From Cytophaga hutchinsonii ATCC 33406 (GTDB lineage Bacteria; Bacteroidota; Bacteroidia; Cytophagales; Cytophagaceae), in assembly GCF_000014145.1 (NCBI RefSeq), contig NC_008255.1, positions 435,501 through 499,500 on the forward strand: 64,000 nucleotides of DNA. Direction: 5' to 3'. Under the pieces are notes generated by a model that worked only from the letters and a program-made list of their open reading frames with translations, ran no database searches and was not told the origin of the DNA. A program made the position numbers and the translations under genes. How positions within the stretch are numbered: the stretch's first letter is position 1; each line of letters opens with the position of its first letter. Below are positions 17,903 to 27,000 of the stretch, one piece after another.

Positions 17903-18445
17903 ATGAAAACCATAACCAAAATTTCAGGAAGTTTACTGTTATCCGTATTTGTACTGGCAAGCATGTCGTTTTTATTAAAGCCGGATTATTCAAAAAGTGC
18001 TGTAGAATTTAAAATTAAAAATGCAGGCATTGGAGTAGACGGGAGTTTCAAAACGTTTGAAACAAGTATTGATTATAATGAAGCTGCTGCAGCTCCAAGC
18101 TCCATAAAAGCAACCATTACGGTAGAATCCATCAATACAGGTATTGAAGCAAGAGATAAACATTTAAGAAAGGATGATTTTTTTGATGCGGAAAAATATC
18201 CGAAAATAACATTTGAAAGCACAAAAATATTTAAAGTAACAAATGGATTTACAGCAGAAGGTAAGCTTACAATCAAAGGAGTGACAAAAGATATTACAAT
18301 TCCGTTTACATATGCAGGAAATGCTCAGGGAGGAGTTTTTGAAGGTGCTGTTACATTGAATCGCCTGGATTATGGCGTTGGCGGCAAGAGCATGACTATG
18401 GGAGACGACGTTGACGTGAAATTAAAAGTAACAGCAGCAAAATAA
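17903..18445 (+). CDS. YceI-family exported protein
   Basis: 180 residues: a signal peptide (about 1-25), then a YceI beta-barrel fold. Landmarks are SAVEFKIKNAGIGVDGSF, IKATITVESINTGIEARDKHLRKDDFFDAEKYPKITFES, and the closing LTIKGVTKDITIPFTYAG. YceI proteins bind polyisoprenoids or other hydrophobic ligands in the periplasm; the ligand here is unknown. It converges with the ketosynthase-like gene, whose stop begins at the very next base. Confidence 0.92.
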   Translation: MKTITKISGSLLLSVFVLASMSFLLKPDYSKSAVEFKIKNAGIGVDGSFKTFETSIDYNEAAAAPSSIKATITVESINTGIEARDKHLRKDDFFDAEKYPKITFESTKIFKVTNGFTAEGKLTIKGVTKDITIPFTYAGNAQGGVFEGAVTLNRLDYGVGGKSMTMGDDVDVKLKVTAAK

Positions 18446-19480
18446 TCAGGGCGCTGAAACAAGGATAAAGCTGTGCTGATAACCTTTATAGGTGTTGTAT
18501 AAAAGAATGTTTTTTACAGCACCTGTTTTTTTTATGTTCAGAACAGGTAAGTTATTGGAATCTTCAATGAATCTGGTCGCGAACCACAAGGCAAGCGCTG
18601 TTACTGTCGGGAAATCTCCTGTTAATTGTTTGTAATAACATACCGTTGTTTCTTTTCCCAGCTGCTGTGCACATACTTCATAAAAAGAATTTAAACATAC
18701 ATCCCCATTTTTACCAGAGAAGAGTACATCTATTTTTTCATTTTGAGGAAGATGTTTTGCAAGAAAATCTTCCAGGTGTTTCTTTATTGCTTCAGGAGAA
18801 GGATTGTTATATGTTTTAATACCTTTAATTGCAGCAGCAGCATTTAATCTGTTCGTATTTACAAGGAACATCGCAGCGCCTTCACCCGCAATAGTGCCTG
18901 TTGTTTGAGAAGAAAACAATTGGGCACTTGAAATAGTTTCGCTTTTATAGGTACCGGCTAATTTTTCAATGGTGTAATTGTATGCAGATATTTCGTCAAC
19001 ACCGCCAAGCAAATAGGTATTTGACGGGTATTCATTTAACAACATCTCAATATCGATCAGCGCATTTTCAAACGCCAATCCACGGTGCACGTGTGTAATA
19101 TTATATCCTTTGTTTGAAGACATAATTCCTAATTGACCAGCTATGGCATTGGTTGTACTTTGTACAAAATTTGTCGGCGTTAACCGGCCTTCTTCAAACT
19201 CAATGATCTGATTTAAAAATTTAATACAATCTTCCAGGCCACCGTTTGCAGTACCCAGTACAATACCATCTACCGGGTGTTTTGAAATAAGCGAATGTCC
19301 GGTAGCAATACCCATTTTAACAGCTTTCCCTAAACGTCTTAATACGTTGGGGGGAATGCTGTCGTAATTGCTGTCAATGGCATAGAGTTTATTGTCAACT
19401 GCAGCTGCAACATGATCACTTGCCGGATCAGCAAAGGCTGGCTGAGCAGAAATACAGGCAGTTTGATGAATGTAGAACAT
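18446..19480 (-). CDS. Ketosynthase-like partner lacking the active-site Cys
   Basis: 344 residues. It resembles the beta-ketoacyl synthase N-terminal-like group used as chain-length-factor partners in aryl polyene clusters. The segment TPTNFVQSTTNAIAGQLGI (residues 101-119) aligns with the pre-active-site helix of KAS proteins. Where a KAS has the TACSSS cysteine, this protein has HVHRGLAFENAL, so the nucleophile is missing. It lies 3 bp after the complete ketosynthase gene and is the last gene of the flexirubin-type operon. It probably forms a heterodimer with that ketosynthase. An independent catalytic role is unlikely. Confidence 0.75.
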   Translation of the reverse strand: MFYIHQTACISAQPAFADPASDHVAAAVDNKLYAIDSNYDSIPPNVLRRLGKAVKMGIATGHSLISKHPVDGIVLGTANGGLEDCIKFLNQIIEFEEGRLTPTNFVQSTTNAIAGQLGIMSSNKGYNITHVHRGLAFENALIDIEMLLNEYPSNTYLLGGVDEISAYNYTIEKLAGTYKSETISSAQLFSSQTTGTIAGEGAAMFLVNTNRLNAAAAIKGIKTYNNPSPEAIKKHLEDFLAKHLPQNEKIDVLFSGKNGDVCLNSFYEVCAQQLGKETTVCYYKQLTGDFPTVTALALWFATRFIEDSNNLPVLNIKKTGAVKNILLYNTYKGYQHSFILVSAP

Positions 19481-19483
19481 TGC

Positions 19484-20671
19484 TTACAGGGAAGAGAAAA
19501 TAAGTGAACTGCAATTTCCGGCAAAGCCAAATGAATTTGACATTACATGTTTTACAGGTGCTTGCCGGAATGTCTGTAGGGGTATCAATCCGGTTTCTTC
19601 GATTGGCACCTCAAAATTTATTTCAGGATATAATTCCTGATGTGTGATGGACAATATGCTGTACACCGCTTCTATTGCGGCAGCTGCACCAAGTGTATGC
19701 CCCGTATTTGATTTAGAGGAAGCAAATGGGGGAGGAGTATGGAAGATCCGCTGCATGGCAAAACTTTCAGCCTTGTCGTTATTTTCTGTACCTGTCCCAT
19801 GTGCATTGACAAAGCTGATATCAGATGCTTTTAGGTTCGCTACATTCAGCGCCTGCTTCATTGCTTCGTAAGGGCCATCACCTGTATCGGAGAGGGCTGA
19901 AGCATGGTAGGCATCGTTTGCATTTGCATACCCGCTTAATACGGCATACGCTTTTTTACCTTTACAGTTTTCTTCTGTTTCTAATACTAAAAATGCGGCA
20001 GCTTCACCTAAATTTAAACCCGATCTGTTCTGATCAAATGGTTTACATTTTTCAGGTGATAGGATATGCAGCGCATTAAAACCATTAATGGTAAATTTTG
20101 CCAGGCTGTCTGTACCACCAACAATAGCGCGTTTAGCTTTCCCCTGTTTAATTAAGCGGGCTCCGTACATGATTGCGTTCGCAGACGAAGAGCAGGCTGT
20201 ATTAATTGTATTGCAGATGCCCTGTATGTTATGAAGCTCCTGTAAATAAATAGCAACAGATGCAAGATCATACGAGGTAACATAGGGCGAATGATCGGAT
20301 TGATTGTTCGCGTCCCGGTATAATTCATCGGTCAGGCACATGCCGCCAACCGTTGTAGCATTTATAAAGGCAGTATCAAAAGAAGAAACTTCTGCAGCGG
20401 TTAATGCACTATCGCGTATAGCTTGTTCAAAGGCATGCTGCGCAAGCAGGCTTGTACGCGTTACATTAAGGGTATTTACGTTCAGCTGTTGTTTCAGAGA
20501 TTCGTTCGTGTATTTTATTTCACCAAAAGGAAGTATGGCTGCATAACGCGTTTGAAAAAGTTCAACCGTACTGATGCCGCATACTTTTTTTTGCAACGAT
20601 GACCGGTTGCTTTCAAGCGAATCGCCGATGGCGCTTATAATACCGATCCCTGTAACAACAATTCTGCTCAC
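19484..20671 (-). CDS. Beta-ketoacyl-ACP synthase (KAS II/FabF-like)
   Basis: 395 residues from a GTG start at 20671. The catalytic triad is visible: Cys160 in INTACSSSANAI, His291 in VNAHGTGTENND and His325 in KSNTGHTLGAA. The fold extends over the full length. It elongates acyl chains on an ACP by decarboxylative condensation. Placement right after an ACP gene and before a Cys-less partner points to specialised polyene or acyl synthesis, not housekeeping fatty acid synthesis. It is 3 bp from its partner and 3 bp from the ACP gene. Confidence 0.93.
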   Translation of the reverse strand: MSRIVVTGIGIISAIGDSLESNRSSLQKKVCGISTVELFQTRYAAILPFGEIKYTNESLKQQLNVNTLNVTRTSLLAQHAFEQAIRDSALTAAEVSSFDTAFINATTVGGMCLTDELYRDANNQSDHSPYVTSYDLASVAIYLQELHNIQGICNTINTACSSSANAIMYGARLIKQGKAKRAIVGGTDSLAKFTINGFNALHILSPEKCKPFDQNRSGLNLGEAAAFLVLETEENCKGKKAYAVLSGYANANDAYHASALSDTGDGPYEAMKQALNVANLKASDISFVNAHGTGTENNDKAESFAMQRIFHTPPPFASSKSNTGHTLGAAAAIEAVYSILSITHQELYPEINFEVPIEETGLIPLQTFRQAPVKHVMSNSFGFAGNCSSLIFSSL

Positions 20672-20674
20672 AAA

Positions 20675-20938
20675 TTACTTCGTTCTGTGTTGTTCAATGT
20701 AAGCAACCATTGTATTGATATCTACCAATACTTTACGCCCATCTTTCGGGTCAGTAATTTTGATGCCGTATTCTCTGTCTAATAATACGATCAACTCCAA
20801 TGAATCAATGGAATCCAGCCCGAGACCTTCCCCAAACAATGGCTCATCGTCTTTAATATCTTCCGGCGTTACGGAGATCAGGTTCAAAAATTTAATTATC
20901 TGTTCTTTTAATTGGTGTTTTAATTCAGCCGTTTCCAT
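20675..20938 (-). CDS. Acyl carrier protein
   Basis: 87 residues. The phosphopantetheine attachment serine is Ser43 in GLGLDSIDSLEL. The preceding acidic helix and the following IELIVLLDREYGIKI segment fit the ACP four-helix fold. It is the carrier on which the operon's ketosynthases would act. It lies 13 bp downstream of the ABC permease gene. Sequence differences from a housekeeping AcpP (DSIDS instead of DSLDT) support a dedicated role. Confidence 0.93.
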   Translation of the reverse strand: METAELKHQLKEQIIKFLNLISVTPEDIKDDEPLFGEGLGLDSIDSLELIVLLDREYGIKITDPKDGRKVLVDINTMVAYIEQHRTK

Positions 20939-20951
20939 GGTATATGTTTGT

Positions 20952-22238
20952 TCAAATCAAATTTTTCTTTTTAAGGCCAATAAGTGTTATGCCTTGTATG
21001 ATGACAATAAAACCTAATAAAGGTAATGTCGTTTCAAGAATGTCAGCTAAGGAACCGCGTTCCAGAAATAATCCGTAATACGATTCGAGGCACCAGTATA
21101 GCGGCGATAGTTTCATAATTACAGCAAAGGATTGCGGCATAGCGAAAGAGGGGACAAGGATGCCGCTTATCGCAGCCAGTATAACTATAGATACTGCTCC
21201 AAACCCGTTTGCCTGTTCCTGCGTCTGTGAATAGGTGCCGATGCATATGGCATAGCTTATAGCACACCAGCCACATAATAAAGATACAATAAGTAATCCG
21301 AATAAATCAGCCGGAAGATTTAACGCAGGCAAGCCAATGTACGGGAAGATCCAGATGCCTAAAGAGAAAATCACAAATACCTGAAGCAACGTAACGCCTA
21401 AGTAGGTAAGTTGTTTGGAAAGTAGTGCAGTGAGATAATTTGTAGGAAGTGTTTTTAAGCGAACAAAACTTCCGCTTAATTTCTCTTTCACTACACTACC
21501 GCCTAATGAAATTACAATAAAGAACATGGCAAAGATTGTCCATGCCGGTACATTATGCTGTGTAGCGTTTGGAATGGTTTTGCTTCCATCTTTTGCTGCT
21601 GCAATCTCTTCAATGGAAATATTTTTCTGCAGAATTTCCATTTGCAGATTTTCAGGCATAGGTTTTTCATTCAGCGTAACATATAATTGCTGCACTAATT
21701 TTTTTCCTTCTATGATTTGTATGGCACTTGTAAGCGCACCATTGATTGATTGAAGAAAGGACTGCTGTAACACCGGATTGTAAATAAAAGTGATTGGCAA
21801 GGGTTTTTCAGGAAATTCTTTTTTAGTTAATGTGTTTTCTGCCAGGCCAAATTCATGTAATGCCTTTGAAGAGACATTCGTTGATTTTTGAGAAATGGAA
21901 GACGAAAATGTTGGCGGAATGATGATAGATATAAGTACATCATTTTCGTGCATCAATGTATTCAATGATTCGTTTGTAAGATCTTTTGAAACTTGTTTGA
22001 TCTCGAACATGCCGATCTGATCAAGTGCTTCAATAAATTCAATACTTGTGTAGGCCGTATCTTTATTGCAAACCAACAGGGGTATTTTATTTTCATTTAC
22101 CAGTTCGAACGTGCTGTTCTGAATACTTGTTATAACCAATACCAGAATAATGGGCATTACAAACATGAGCAGTAAACCTACCTTATCACGAAATAAAAGG
22201 AGCGTATCTTTACGTATGGTAGCCCAAAGTTTAAACAT
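20952..22238 (-). CDS. ABC-2 type transporter permease
   Basis: 428 residues. One N-terminal membrane helix (about 22-40) is followed by a long extracytoplasmic domain of about 190 residues, then five helices in the C-terminal third with the ABC-2 signature VVKEKLSGSFVRLKTLP before the second group of helices. This is the topology of YhhJ/LinearMycinR-type exporters. It pairs with the ATPase gene 1 bp upstream. Within a flexirubin-type operon it probably moves the lipidic pigment or a precursor to the outer membrane; that role is inferred from context. Confidence 0.9.
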   Translation of the reverse strand: MFKLWATIRKDTLLLFRDKVGLLLMFVMPIILVLVITSIQNSTFELVNENKIPLLVCNKDTAYTSIEFIEALDQIGMFEIKQVSKDLTNESLNTLMHENDVLISIIIPPTFSSSISQKSTNVSSKALHEFGLAENTLTKKEFPEKPLPITFIYNPVLQQSFLQSINGALTSAIQIIEGKKLVQQLYVTLNEKPMPENLQMEILQKNISIEEIAAAKDGSKTIPNATQHNVPAWTIFAMFFIVISLGGSVVKEKLSGSFVRLKTLPTNYLTALLSKQLTYLGVTLLQVFVIFSLGIWIFPYIGLPALNLPADLFGLLIVSLLCGWCAISYAICIGTYSQTQEQANGFGAVSIVILAAISGILVPSFAMPQSFAVIMKLSPLYWCLESYYGLFLERGSLADILETTLPLLGFIVIIQGITLIGLKKKNLI

Positions 22239-22239
22239 A

Positions 22240-22989
22240 TTAATCTCTAAATGCTTTACCGGTTAAGTGTAAGAAAAGGGATTCGAGGTCTTCTTCATGA
22301 TGTGAGGCTAACAGATCCGGAATGTCATTGCATGCAATCAGTTGACCATTGTCTATCAATGCAATTCTGTTACACAGACTTTCTGCTTCGGCTAACTGAT
22401 GTGAGGTATAGACAAGGGTCATACCTGCTTTATTCAATTGTTTTAAATATTCAATAATCGCATGGCGTGTCTGAATATCTACACCAACGGTTGGCTCATC
22501 TAAAAATAAAATACGGGGCTGGTGTATTACACCAATAGCCAGATTTACCCTGCGTTTCATTCCTCCTGAAAAAGTTTTGACTGCTTTATGTTTAACATCT
22601 GTCAATCCTAATATATCCAGAAGCTCTGTTGTTCGGTTTGTTATTTCTTTTTTAGACAAGCCTGCCCATGCACCGAAGAACTGTAAATTTTCGATCGGGC
22701 TTAATTCATCATACAGAGAGAAATCCTGCGGCACAAACCCGAATAATTTCCGCGTACACTTTGCATGGATATCTTCATTGAACAAAGTCACCACGCCACT
22801 TACGGGTTTTAACAAGCCTGTCATAAGGCTTATTAGGGTGGATTTGCCGGCACCATTTGGTCCAAATAAACCAAAGCGTTCGCCTTCAAAAACAGTTAAA
22901 TTAAAATCATTGAAATAAACGCCTGAATTTTCAGTGTAGTGAAAAGACAGGTTAGATATGGTAATAGCAGGATTCGTTATTTCTGCCAT
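22240..22989 (-). CDS. ABC transporter ATP-binding protein
   Basis: 249 residues. Walker A GPNGAGKST is at residues 43-51, the signature FSGGMKRRVNLA starts at 140, and Walker B LFLDEPTVGVD is at 161-171, followed by the switch His in TSHQLAEAE. It powers the ABC-2 permease encoded directly downstream. Its start overlaps the end of the BtrH-like gene by 13 bp, indicating coupled expression within the operon. Confidence 0.95.
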   Translation of the reverse strand: MAEITNPAITISNLSFHYTENSGVYFNDFNLTVFEGERFGLFGPNGAGKSTLISLMTGLLKPVSGVVTLFNEDIHAKCTRKLFGFVPQDFSLYDELSPIENLQFFGAWAGLSKKEITNRTTELLDILGLTDVKHKAVKTFSGGMKRRVNLAIGVIHQPRILFLDEPTVGVDIQTRHAIIEYLKQLNKAGMTLVYTSHQLAEAESLCNRIALIDNGQLIACNDIPDLLASHHEEDLESLFLHLTGKAFRD

Positions 22990-23996
22990 TTGATTTTAGT
23001 TAATTCTTTAAATGCCTTTTTTTCCAGCTCAGAAATTTCAAGCAGGTAATCGCCCATCACATTAAAATCTGCCTGAGAAGTAATACGGCCTTTATAAATA
23101 CCTGCTGCCTGAATCGCAGCACTTCTCCATAAATCTCCCGACTGTGTAAATGATTTAGAGATTTCAAGCAATTGGTCGTCGTTATGAAAGGCATGTGCCT
23201 GCTGAAGAAATGCCCCATAGATGAAGCGGAATCCGCCACCGCCCGTACCGATTTCTTCCTGCATACGCACCAGTTGAGCCAGGTATAAACCTGCTTTTTC
23301 AATGCCTAATTTATCGCGCCAGTTTTTTATTTTATTTCCGGTGTATTTGATACCACTTACGCCTGCAATAGGACCCGGGATATGCAGCATGTCACGAATG
23401 TTTCTTTTAACGCCGGTAACGATTGCCTTCCGGATCTTATCATCAGAAACAGGTTCATGATTTGGTTTTGGGAAATAGATCTGACCTTTCGGGGCCAATG
23501 CACCTTTTGCAAACCGTACACGTTCCAGCTCGTAGGTGCTTAATATATTTGTCGTTTCCATTACCGGATCACTCACCAGGTAATTGTCGCCTTCTTTTCC
23601 GTACACAATTAAATTATGTGCATTAAAATGAAAGCGATATTCTTTCGGGAAGTAACTCAGAAAGTATACCCCAACCTGGCAGCCTACCGGCTGACCGGCT
23701 TTGATGCATGCATCGAGAAACTCCTGTGCTTTTATAGTTGAACGGAATGTTTTACGTACAACATCAATGCCTAATGATTGTGCTGTTCGTTTAAAAATTA
23801 AACCAGGCATGGTGCGATATGCAATAGCTGGTCCGCCGTTAATTTTCATTAAAGGGATGTAAATAAAAAATAATCCGGAGCCAATACCAAAGGCAAGCGG
23901 TTCGGTCATTTTTGAAACGCCGACATTGCGCAATAGATTTGTTGTTACACCATTTTCGCAGTGCGCAGCCTGTAAATGTTCGAAGGTATTAGGCAT
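22977..23996 (-). CDS. BtrH-like protein (butirosin H N-terminal domain)
   Basis: 339 residues from the ATG at 23996, with an alternative upstream ATG at 24023. The N-terminal part has the BtrH_N pattern: HCENGVTTNLLRNVGV with Cys and His, LAFGIGSGLFFIYIP, and an HFNAHNLIVYG segment. These resemble the papain-like/C39-like Cys-His arrangement. The C-terminal part fits the DUF4872-type region often attached. BtrH transfers an acyl group from an ACP to an aminoglycoside, so in this operon an ACP-to-acceptor acyl transfer is plausible but unproven. It overlaps both neighbouring genes. Confidence 0.75.
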   Translation of the reverse strand: MPNTFEHLQAAHCENGVTTNLLRNVGVSKMTEPLAFGIGSGLFFIYIPLMKINGGPAIAYRTMPGLIFKRTAQSLGIDVVRKTFRSTIKAQEFLDACIKAGQPVGCQVGVYFLSYFPKEYRFHFNAHNLIVYGKEGDNYLVSDPVMETTNILSTYELERVRFAKGALAPKGQIYFPKPNHEPVSDDKIRKAIVTGVKRNIRDMLHIPGPIAGVSGIKYTGNKIKNWRDKLGIEKAGLYLAQLVRMQEEIGTGGGGFRFIYGAFLQQAHAFHNDDQLLEISKSFTQSGDLWRSAAIQAAGIYKGRITSQADFNVMGDYLLEISELEKKAFKELTKIKWQK

Positions 23997-24393
23997 GTAC
24001 GGAAATGTTTTTAAGTTGATCAATAGTTACTTCAAAAAGATCAGCGTATTTCTGAAGTTTTGAATCTGAAAGATTTTTAAATACGGAAGGCTTTAAATGT
24101 CTTTTGATTGTCCACTGCCAAAAACCTGTATACGCTGAGACAATGCTCAGGTCCATGACACGAAGTTCTACGTAATAAGCGATAGGGCTTAGCTTTCCAT
24201 CAAGTACTTCTTTTTTTGCTGCAGCAACTTTACGTTCAATGTCTTCCCAGGTAACACCTAAGGCATCGGCCTTTACTTCCCAGCCGCGGCTGAGGTGTGT
24301 TGTGTACTTGCCCGACTCGTCAACGGCATAACATACTTCTTTTGTAAACTTATCCAAAACACTGGGGTCCTGGGGAATTTCGTCTTTTTTCAT
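23989..24393 (-). CDS. Unknown protein of the flexirubin-type operon
   Basis: 134 residues, soluble, mostly helical and rich in Lys/Glu, with one aromatic central segment (YTGFWQWTIKRHLKP). The C-terminal SDSKLQKYADLFEVTIDQLKN looks like a helix-turn-helix-type or small helical bundle end. No signal peptide. The fixed position between darB and the BtrH-like gene, with an 8-bp overlap of the latter, argues for a role in the pathway. I do not recognise a family. Confidence 0.75.
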   Translation of the reverse strand: MKKDEIPQDPSVLDKFTKEVCYAVDESGKYTTHLSRGWEVKADALGVTWEDIERKVAAAKKEVLDGKLSPIAYYVELRVMDLSIVSAYTGFWQWTIKRHLKPSVFKNLSDSKLQKYADLFEVTIDQLKNISVHA

Positions 24394-24432
24394 AGTATGT
24401 ATTGCGTTCGTGAAAAATGAAATGAAATATAA

Positions 24433-25578
24433 CTAGCAAACAGTTAACATGCTGAACACATAAGAGAATCGCGAACTTTCAGGAACGAGCAATAAAATCT
24501 TTTCACCTTTTTTCAATTTGCCGCTGTTGAATAATTCGTCGATCATTAAATACATAGAGCCGGCTCCAACATTGCCTACCGTATATAAGTTGGTAAACCA
24601 TTTTTCAAATGGAATTTCCATCCCGTTCTCAATAAGTTTTTCAGATATTTTATTTTTGAAAAAATCACTGGACATATGTGGTAAGAAATAATCTACGTCT
24701 TTTACCGACTGACCGTGTTTTTCTAACGAAGCTTTTAACTTATCGTAACCGTATTCAATAATGTATTTGCTAAGAAGTTTTACATCCTGTTTGATACTTA
24801 AGATAGACTGGTTTACAACTTCTTCAGGTGTATAATCCATATAGCTCTTAAGGGTGCCGTCTTCCAGTTTTTCACTGGCCATATACATACACGGTTCTAC
24901 CTGGTTAGCATATGAAACAGCTTCCATCCAGTCAATCCGGAGGCTGATGCCCTCCGTATTTGGTTTGTCAGAAAGCAAAAAAGCTCCGGCACCATCAGAT
25001 AACATCCAACGCAGGAATTCTTTTTCAAAACTGATAGAAGGATTTTCTTCCAGTTCTAATAATTTCTGAACTTCATCTTCAAACGTTTCAGAACGTAATA
25101 CTTTTGACAGACGTTCGGATGCTGAAGCAACAGCTGTTGAAACATCACCTGAACGAATGGAAAGAAACGCATATTTTAATGCGTGCATGCCTGCACAACA
25201 TACGCCTGATGGGGAAACAACTTCGATTGCATTGGTTTCCGGAAGCCAGCCATGAACCATTACGGCATGAGAAGGCATCATCTGGTCGGGACTGGAAGTT
25301 CCGCAGCTTAACAACTCAATATTCTTTAACTCTTCCCGGTTAGAGAATAATTTACGAATGGCTAAAGAAGCCATTTGAGCATTTGTATGCGTTGGCGTGC
25401 CGTCTTTTTGTATTGCGTAAAAACGTCTTTTTATACCGTTGTTGCGTAGAACGATACGTTTCGACTTGGAATTTTTTTCATTTATTAAACCAAGATATTC
25501 TTCCATTTCATCGTTAGAAATCGGATCATTTGGAAAAAAACTTGCTGTTTTTGTAATGTATACGTTTTTTGCTGACAT
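24433..25578 (-). CDS. darB: KAS III-type ketosynthase, DarB-like
   Basis: 381 residues of the FabH/KAS III fold. The nucleophile is probably Cys128 in SPSGVCCAGMHALKYA, with His301 (FLPHMSSDFF) and Asn336 (VGNVGAGSMYLM) completing the triad. In dialkylresorcinol synthesis DarB condenses a beta-ketoacyl thioester with an enoyl thioester before DarA aromatises the product. The gene lies 5 bp downstream of the darA-type gene, the usual pairing. Symbol assigned on family and pairing. Confidence 0.82.
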   Translation of the reverse strand: MSAKNVYITKTASFFPNDPISNDEMEEYLGLINEKNSKSKRIVLRNNGIKRRFYAIQKDGTPTHTNAQMASLAIRKLFSNREELKNIELLSCGTSSPDQMMPSHAVMVHGWLPETNAIEVVSPSGVCCAGMHALKYAFLSIRSGDVSTAVASASERLSKVLRSETFEDEVQKLLELEENPSISFEKEFLRWMLSDGAGAFLLSDKPNTEGISLRIDWMEAVSYANQVEPCMYMASEKLEDGTLKSYMDYTPEEVVNQSILSIKQDVKLLSKYIIEYGYDKLKASLEKHGQSVKDVDYFLPHMSSDFFKNKISEKLIENGMEIPFEKWFTNLYTVGNVGAGSMYLMIDELFNSGKLKKGEKILLLVPESSRFSYVFSMLTVC

Positions 25579-25583
25579 CCCAG

Positions 25584-26483
25584 TTAATTCAATCCTTGAT
25601 AATATTTTTTCTTTTTGTTGATTTGCTTTTTCAAAAACGGTTTGAAAAGAACTTCATTGATACTTACAACAATGGGGGCAACAATGAATAACGCAATCAA
25701 TAAATAATATTTAAAGCCTGTAACCCATGGTTTCCGGTTCTTTTTACCGTATATCAAATTTGCCCAAATTGAGAATAATTTCCCAGCACGTTGTTCAATA
25801 AACATGAGGTTGGATTTTATCTCAACGGCTTTTTGCAAAATTAAGCTATCCTGTAAACCTATCCAATTTCCTGCCTGCAGATGAGAGAGAACGGTTTCCC
25901 CGAAAACAGATACATGTTTGATGTCGGTGTCTGAAACACCCGGCTTAGGGAAGATATTCAGATAGCGTTCTTTTTTACCCGTTAGCATCCAGTACAAGAT
26001 GCTGACAGCACTTAAATGGTTGTTATGCTGATCAATAAGTGCAATATTTCCGACAAGTTCCGCACCGGTTTCAGCAAGCTGTTTCTTCATTTTTTCCTGC
26101 GCATTCAGCCACATATTGCGCGCCCCAATTAATGTTACAACAGGTGTTTGCTGAAGAATGTTTCTGAAGTGTGTATCTTTTAAAATGCTGCTGGTAGGAA
26201 TACTGGGCGATAGAAACCACGGCTGATAAGCTAATACAACCAGGTCGTACGAAGGTCTTTTATATTCAATAGGTTCTAATTCAACAGGTATGCCTAATAC
26301 ACTTTCCGGCATCGCATCAAAAAAAGTATCTGAAGTCCATGGGAATGGAAATGGCTTTTTAAGCTTTAGTGCAATTTTTTCAATGTATACACCTGCTGAT
26401 TCGAACGGTTGTGCGAAATTATCAACGATCTCTGTGAGTTGCCCGGATTGGCTAAAGTATATGATCAGGATGTTTTTTTCCAT
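25584..26483 (-). CDS. darA: Dialkylresorcinol condensing enzyme, DarA-like
   Basis: 299 residues. The N-terminal two thirds is flavodoxin-like: NILIIYFSQSGQLTEIVDNF forms the phosphate loop, and YDLVVLAYQPWFLSPSIPTS follows. KPFPFPWTSDTFFDAMPES is a segment I associate with DarA proteins of Flavobacteria. A C-terminal membrane helix (YYLLIALFIVAPIVVSINEV) is followed by a very basic tail, so the enzyme is probably membrane-attached. DarA aromatises the DarB product to the resorcinol ring of flexirubin-type pigments. It is preceded by an unknown exported-type protein and followed by darB. Confidence 0.82.
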   Translation of the reverse strand: MEKNILIIYFSQSGQLTEIVDNFAQPFESAGVYIEKIALKLKKPFPFPWTSDTFFDAMPESVLGIPVELEPIEYKRPSYDLVVLAYQPWFLSPSIPTSSILKDTHFRNILQQTPVVTLIGARNMWLNAQEKMKKQLAETGAELVGNIALIDQHNNHLSAVSILYWMLTGKKERYLNIFPKPGVSDTDIKHVSVFGETVLSHLQAGNWIGLQDSLILQKAVEIKSNLMFIEQRAGKLFSIWANLIYGKKNRKPWVTGFKYYLLIALFIVAPIVVSINEVLFKPFLKKQINKKKKYYQGLN

Positions 26484-26492
26484 TCAAGAAAA

Positions 26493-26981
26493 TTATTGAA
26501 ATAATGCAGGCGAAAGACTTTTTGAAGTTTTACTATAATCGCGGATGGCTTTTTGAACTTCCGGAGACAATGTTTTGAAATGCGTAACAAGCATGGATTT
26601 GTCTGCGTCCATATTGCTTTTATAACCTAAAAAGCCGGGTGCATTTTCTTGAATCATAAATCTCAGAAAACGAAATTCAACGTTGTTAGGTGTATTTTTA
26701 ATAGAAGATTCTAATTTTTGATTTCCATCTTTAAAAACAGCCAATTTATCTTTAGGATTGCCGATTACTGCAGCTTTTTTCATCAGTAATGCACCTTCAA
26801 ATGCTGGTTTTTCAGTGAAAGTTTGAGATTGAATATGAGCCAATTCTTTGTTGATGGAATTTAAATCATTAGAAGCAAATACGTTATAGTACTTTTCTTT
26901 GTCAATAGCGGTATGGTTTGTACATGCCAGGCTAATACAAAAGTGAAAGAAAAGCGCTCCAACGGATGAAAGTATGCCCAT
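26493..26981 (-). CDS. Unknown exported protein, first gene of the flexirubin-type operon
   Basis: 162 residues. The N-terminus is hydrophobic with a Cys at residue 20 (CISLACTN), possibly a weak lipobox. The rest is helical with repeated Lys/Asn/Phe-rich segments and no known motif. The promoter at 27001-27031 lies just upstream with only about 15 bases of leader, and darA starts 9 bp after its stop. It may help anchor or deliver the resorcinol product, but that is only positional inference. Confidence 0.7.
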   Translation of the reverse strand: MGILSSVGALFFHFCISLACTNHTAIDKEKYYNVFASNDLNSINKELAHIQSQTFTEKPAFEGALLMKKAAVIGNPKDKLAVFKDGNQKLESSIKNTPNNVEFRFLRFMIQENAPGFLGYKSNMDADKSMLVTHFKTLSPEVQKAIRDYSKTSKSLSPALFQ

Positions 26982-27000
26982 AAGTACATTAATTCAATAT

